From Betaproteobacteria bacterium (GTDB lineage: Bacteria > Pseudomonadota > Gammaproteobacteria > Burkholderiales > SG8-41), in contig JAQGMI010000064.1 of NCBI GenBank assembly GCA_028292435.1, forward strand, positions 1-64,000: a stretch of DNA of 64,000 nucleotides, written 5' to 3'. A model generated the notes under the pieces. It made no database searches. It had not been told where the DNA came from and was given only the letters and a program-made list of their open reading frames with translations. Shown here piece by piece: positions 63,329 through 64,000 of this stretch. A program made the translations under genes and the position numbers. The number at the start of each line of letters is the position of its first letter. Position 1 is the stretch's first letter.

Positions 63329-64000
63329 CTACGTCAGCGTTAAAACAATTTTCCCGATGTGACCGCTGGATTCCATCATCGCATGCGCTTTGGCAGCGTC
63401 GGCAAGCGCAAAGGTCGCGTTGACCACCGGTTTTATTTTGCCGCCGGCGATCAGCGGCCAGACTTTCTCTTCGAGCTCGCGGGCAACGCGTGCTTTGTAC
63501 GCCGCCGGCCGCGTCCGCAACGTCGAGCCGGTGTAAGTGAGGCGCTTCAACATGACCGGCATCAGGTTGATCTCGACTTTGGAGCCCTGCGCGAAAGCTA
63601 GCTGAATCAGGCGCGCATCATGTGTCGCTGCTTTCATGTTTTTCTCGATGTTGGGACCGCCAACGATGTCGAGTATGACGTTGGCGCCGCCGGCCTGGCG
63701 CACGACTTCGACAAAATCTTCGGTCCGGTAATCGACGACGCGATCGGCGCCGAGGTCGGCGCAAAACTTGCAGCGCTCGGCCGGACTGTCCGTTGCGATG
63801 ACTTTAGCGCCGAACGCTTTGCCTAGCTGGATGCACGTGGTGCCGATGCCGCCGGCGCCGCCATGCACGAGAAAGGTTTCACCGGCGTCGAGCCGTGCGC
63901 CGATGAAAACGTTGCTCCAGACGGTGAAGTAAGTCTCGGGCAATCCGGCGGCGTTGACGAGTGAAACGCCGTTTGGAATCGGCAGGCAGTGTTCAGCATC
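63329..64000 (-). CDS. Zinc-independent quinone oxidoreductase (PIG3-type), C-terminal part
   Basis: The frame is open from the window edge for 224 codons; the 5' end is outside. It reads CLPIPNGVSLVNAAGLPETY, FTVWSNVF, the NADPH-binding VHGGAGGIGTTCIQLGKAFG, then GADRVVDYRTEDFVE and NVILDIVGG, ending SSGHIGKIVLTLT. This is the medium-chain reductase family, PIG3/Qor branch, which reduces quinones with NADPH and lacks the zinc cysteines in the part seen. Convergent with the HD gene, with a 39-bp gap. Confidence 0.9.
   Translation of the reverse strand, partial: DAEHCLPIPNGVSLVNAAGLPETYFTVWSNVFIGARLDAGETFLVHGGAGGIGTTCIQLGKAFGAKVIATDSPAERCKFCADLGADRVVDYRTEDFVEVVRQAGGANVILDIVGGPNIEKNMKAATHDARLIQLAFAQGSKVEINLMPVMLKRLTYTGSTLRTRPAAYKARVARELEEKVWPLIAGGKIKPVVNATFALADAAKAHAMMESSGHIGKIVLTLT

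Noticed and set aside
1..64000. tRNA, rRNA, insertion sequence, phage or CRISPR features
   Set aside because: Looked for by eye; no cloverleaf, transposase motif, integrase or regular repeat-spacer array was found.

Overview
The window looks like a chromosomal segment of a betaproteobacterium, probably of Burkholderiales or a relative. It is GC-rich and codes densely on both strands. It holds nine intact Bug-type (TctC-like) periplasmic binding proteins, a family expansion typical of that group, together with an OprB-type porin, CorA, entericidin, SrkA and DUF3025 proteins. I see no rRNA, tRNA, CRISPR array, transposase or phage gene.

Layout. 1-6.5 kb is housekeeping and sensory: a cut-off CHASE2 sensor, a FecR-like protein, a LysR-type protein reduced to its DNA-binding half, a TerC-UspA fusion, inorganic pyrophosphatase, a FIST protein and a DUF599 membrane protein. 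The leader of the short LysR gene carries what reads as a complete yybP-ykoY manganese riboswitch with its own promoter and an overlapping intrinsic terminator. 6.5-17.8 kb is an amino-acid scavenging block: soxBDAG (heterotetrameric sarcosine oxidase), two gamma-glutamyltranspeptidase (GGT) family genes, a 4-oxalocrotonate tautomerase, an OsmC protein and Bug proteins. 18.2-21.4 kb has a nucleotide-transporter-like protein with a long helical-repeat tail, followed by a free cyclic-nucleotide-binding domain. 21.4-29.2 kb is a minus-strand signalling operon: substrate-binding proteins, a Cache/GAF histidine kinase, a receiver protein and a receiver-cyclase fusion. It is littered with deletion remnants of binding-protein genes and has no ABC permease or ATPase. 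A Crp/Fnr regulator follows.

30.4-35.6 kb is a second soxBDAG operon, inverted relative to the first. 35.7-47.8 kb is a plus-strand run of six Bug genes interleaved with an M19 dipeptidase homologue lacking metal ligands, DUF1028, entericidin, a third GGT, an enolase-superfamily enzyme and an N-acetylmuramoyl-alanine amidase. 47.8-64 kb returns to mixed functions: CorA, OprB porin, SrkA kinase, alpha/beta hydrolase, L-2-hydroxyglutarate-oxidase-like enzyme, diguanylate cyclase, an arylmalonate-decarboxylase-like protein without the usual cysteine, a giant coiled-coil AsmA-like protein, an HD phosphohydrolase and a cut-off quinone oxidoreductase.

Working together: the two sox operons, three GGT genes, DUF1028, M19-like, enolase-superfamily and Bug genes suggest an island for capturing and degrading N-methylated or gamma-glutamyl amino compounds and organic acids. 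This is inferred from gene content only. The cyclase, the two cyclic-nucleotide-binding proteins and the nucleotide-transporter-like gene make 18-30 kb a likely second-messenger neighbourhood.
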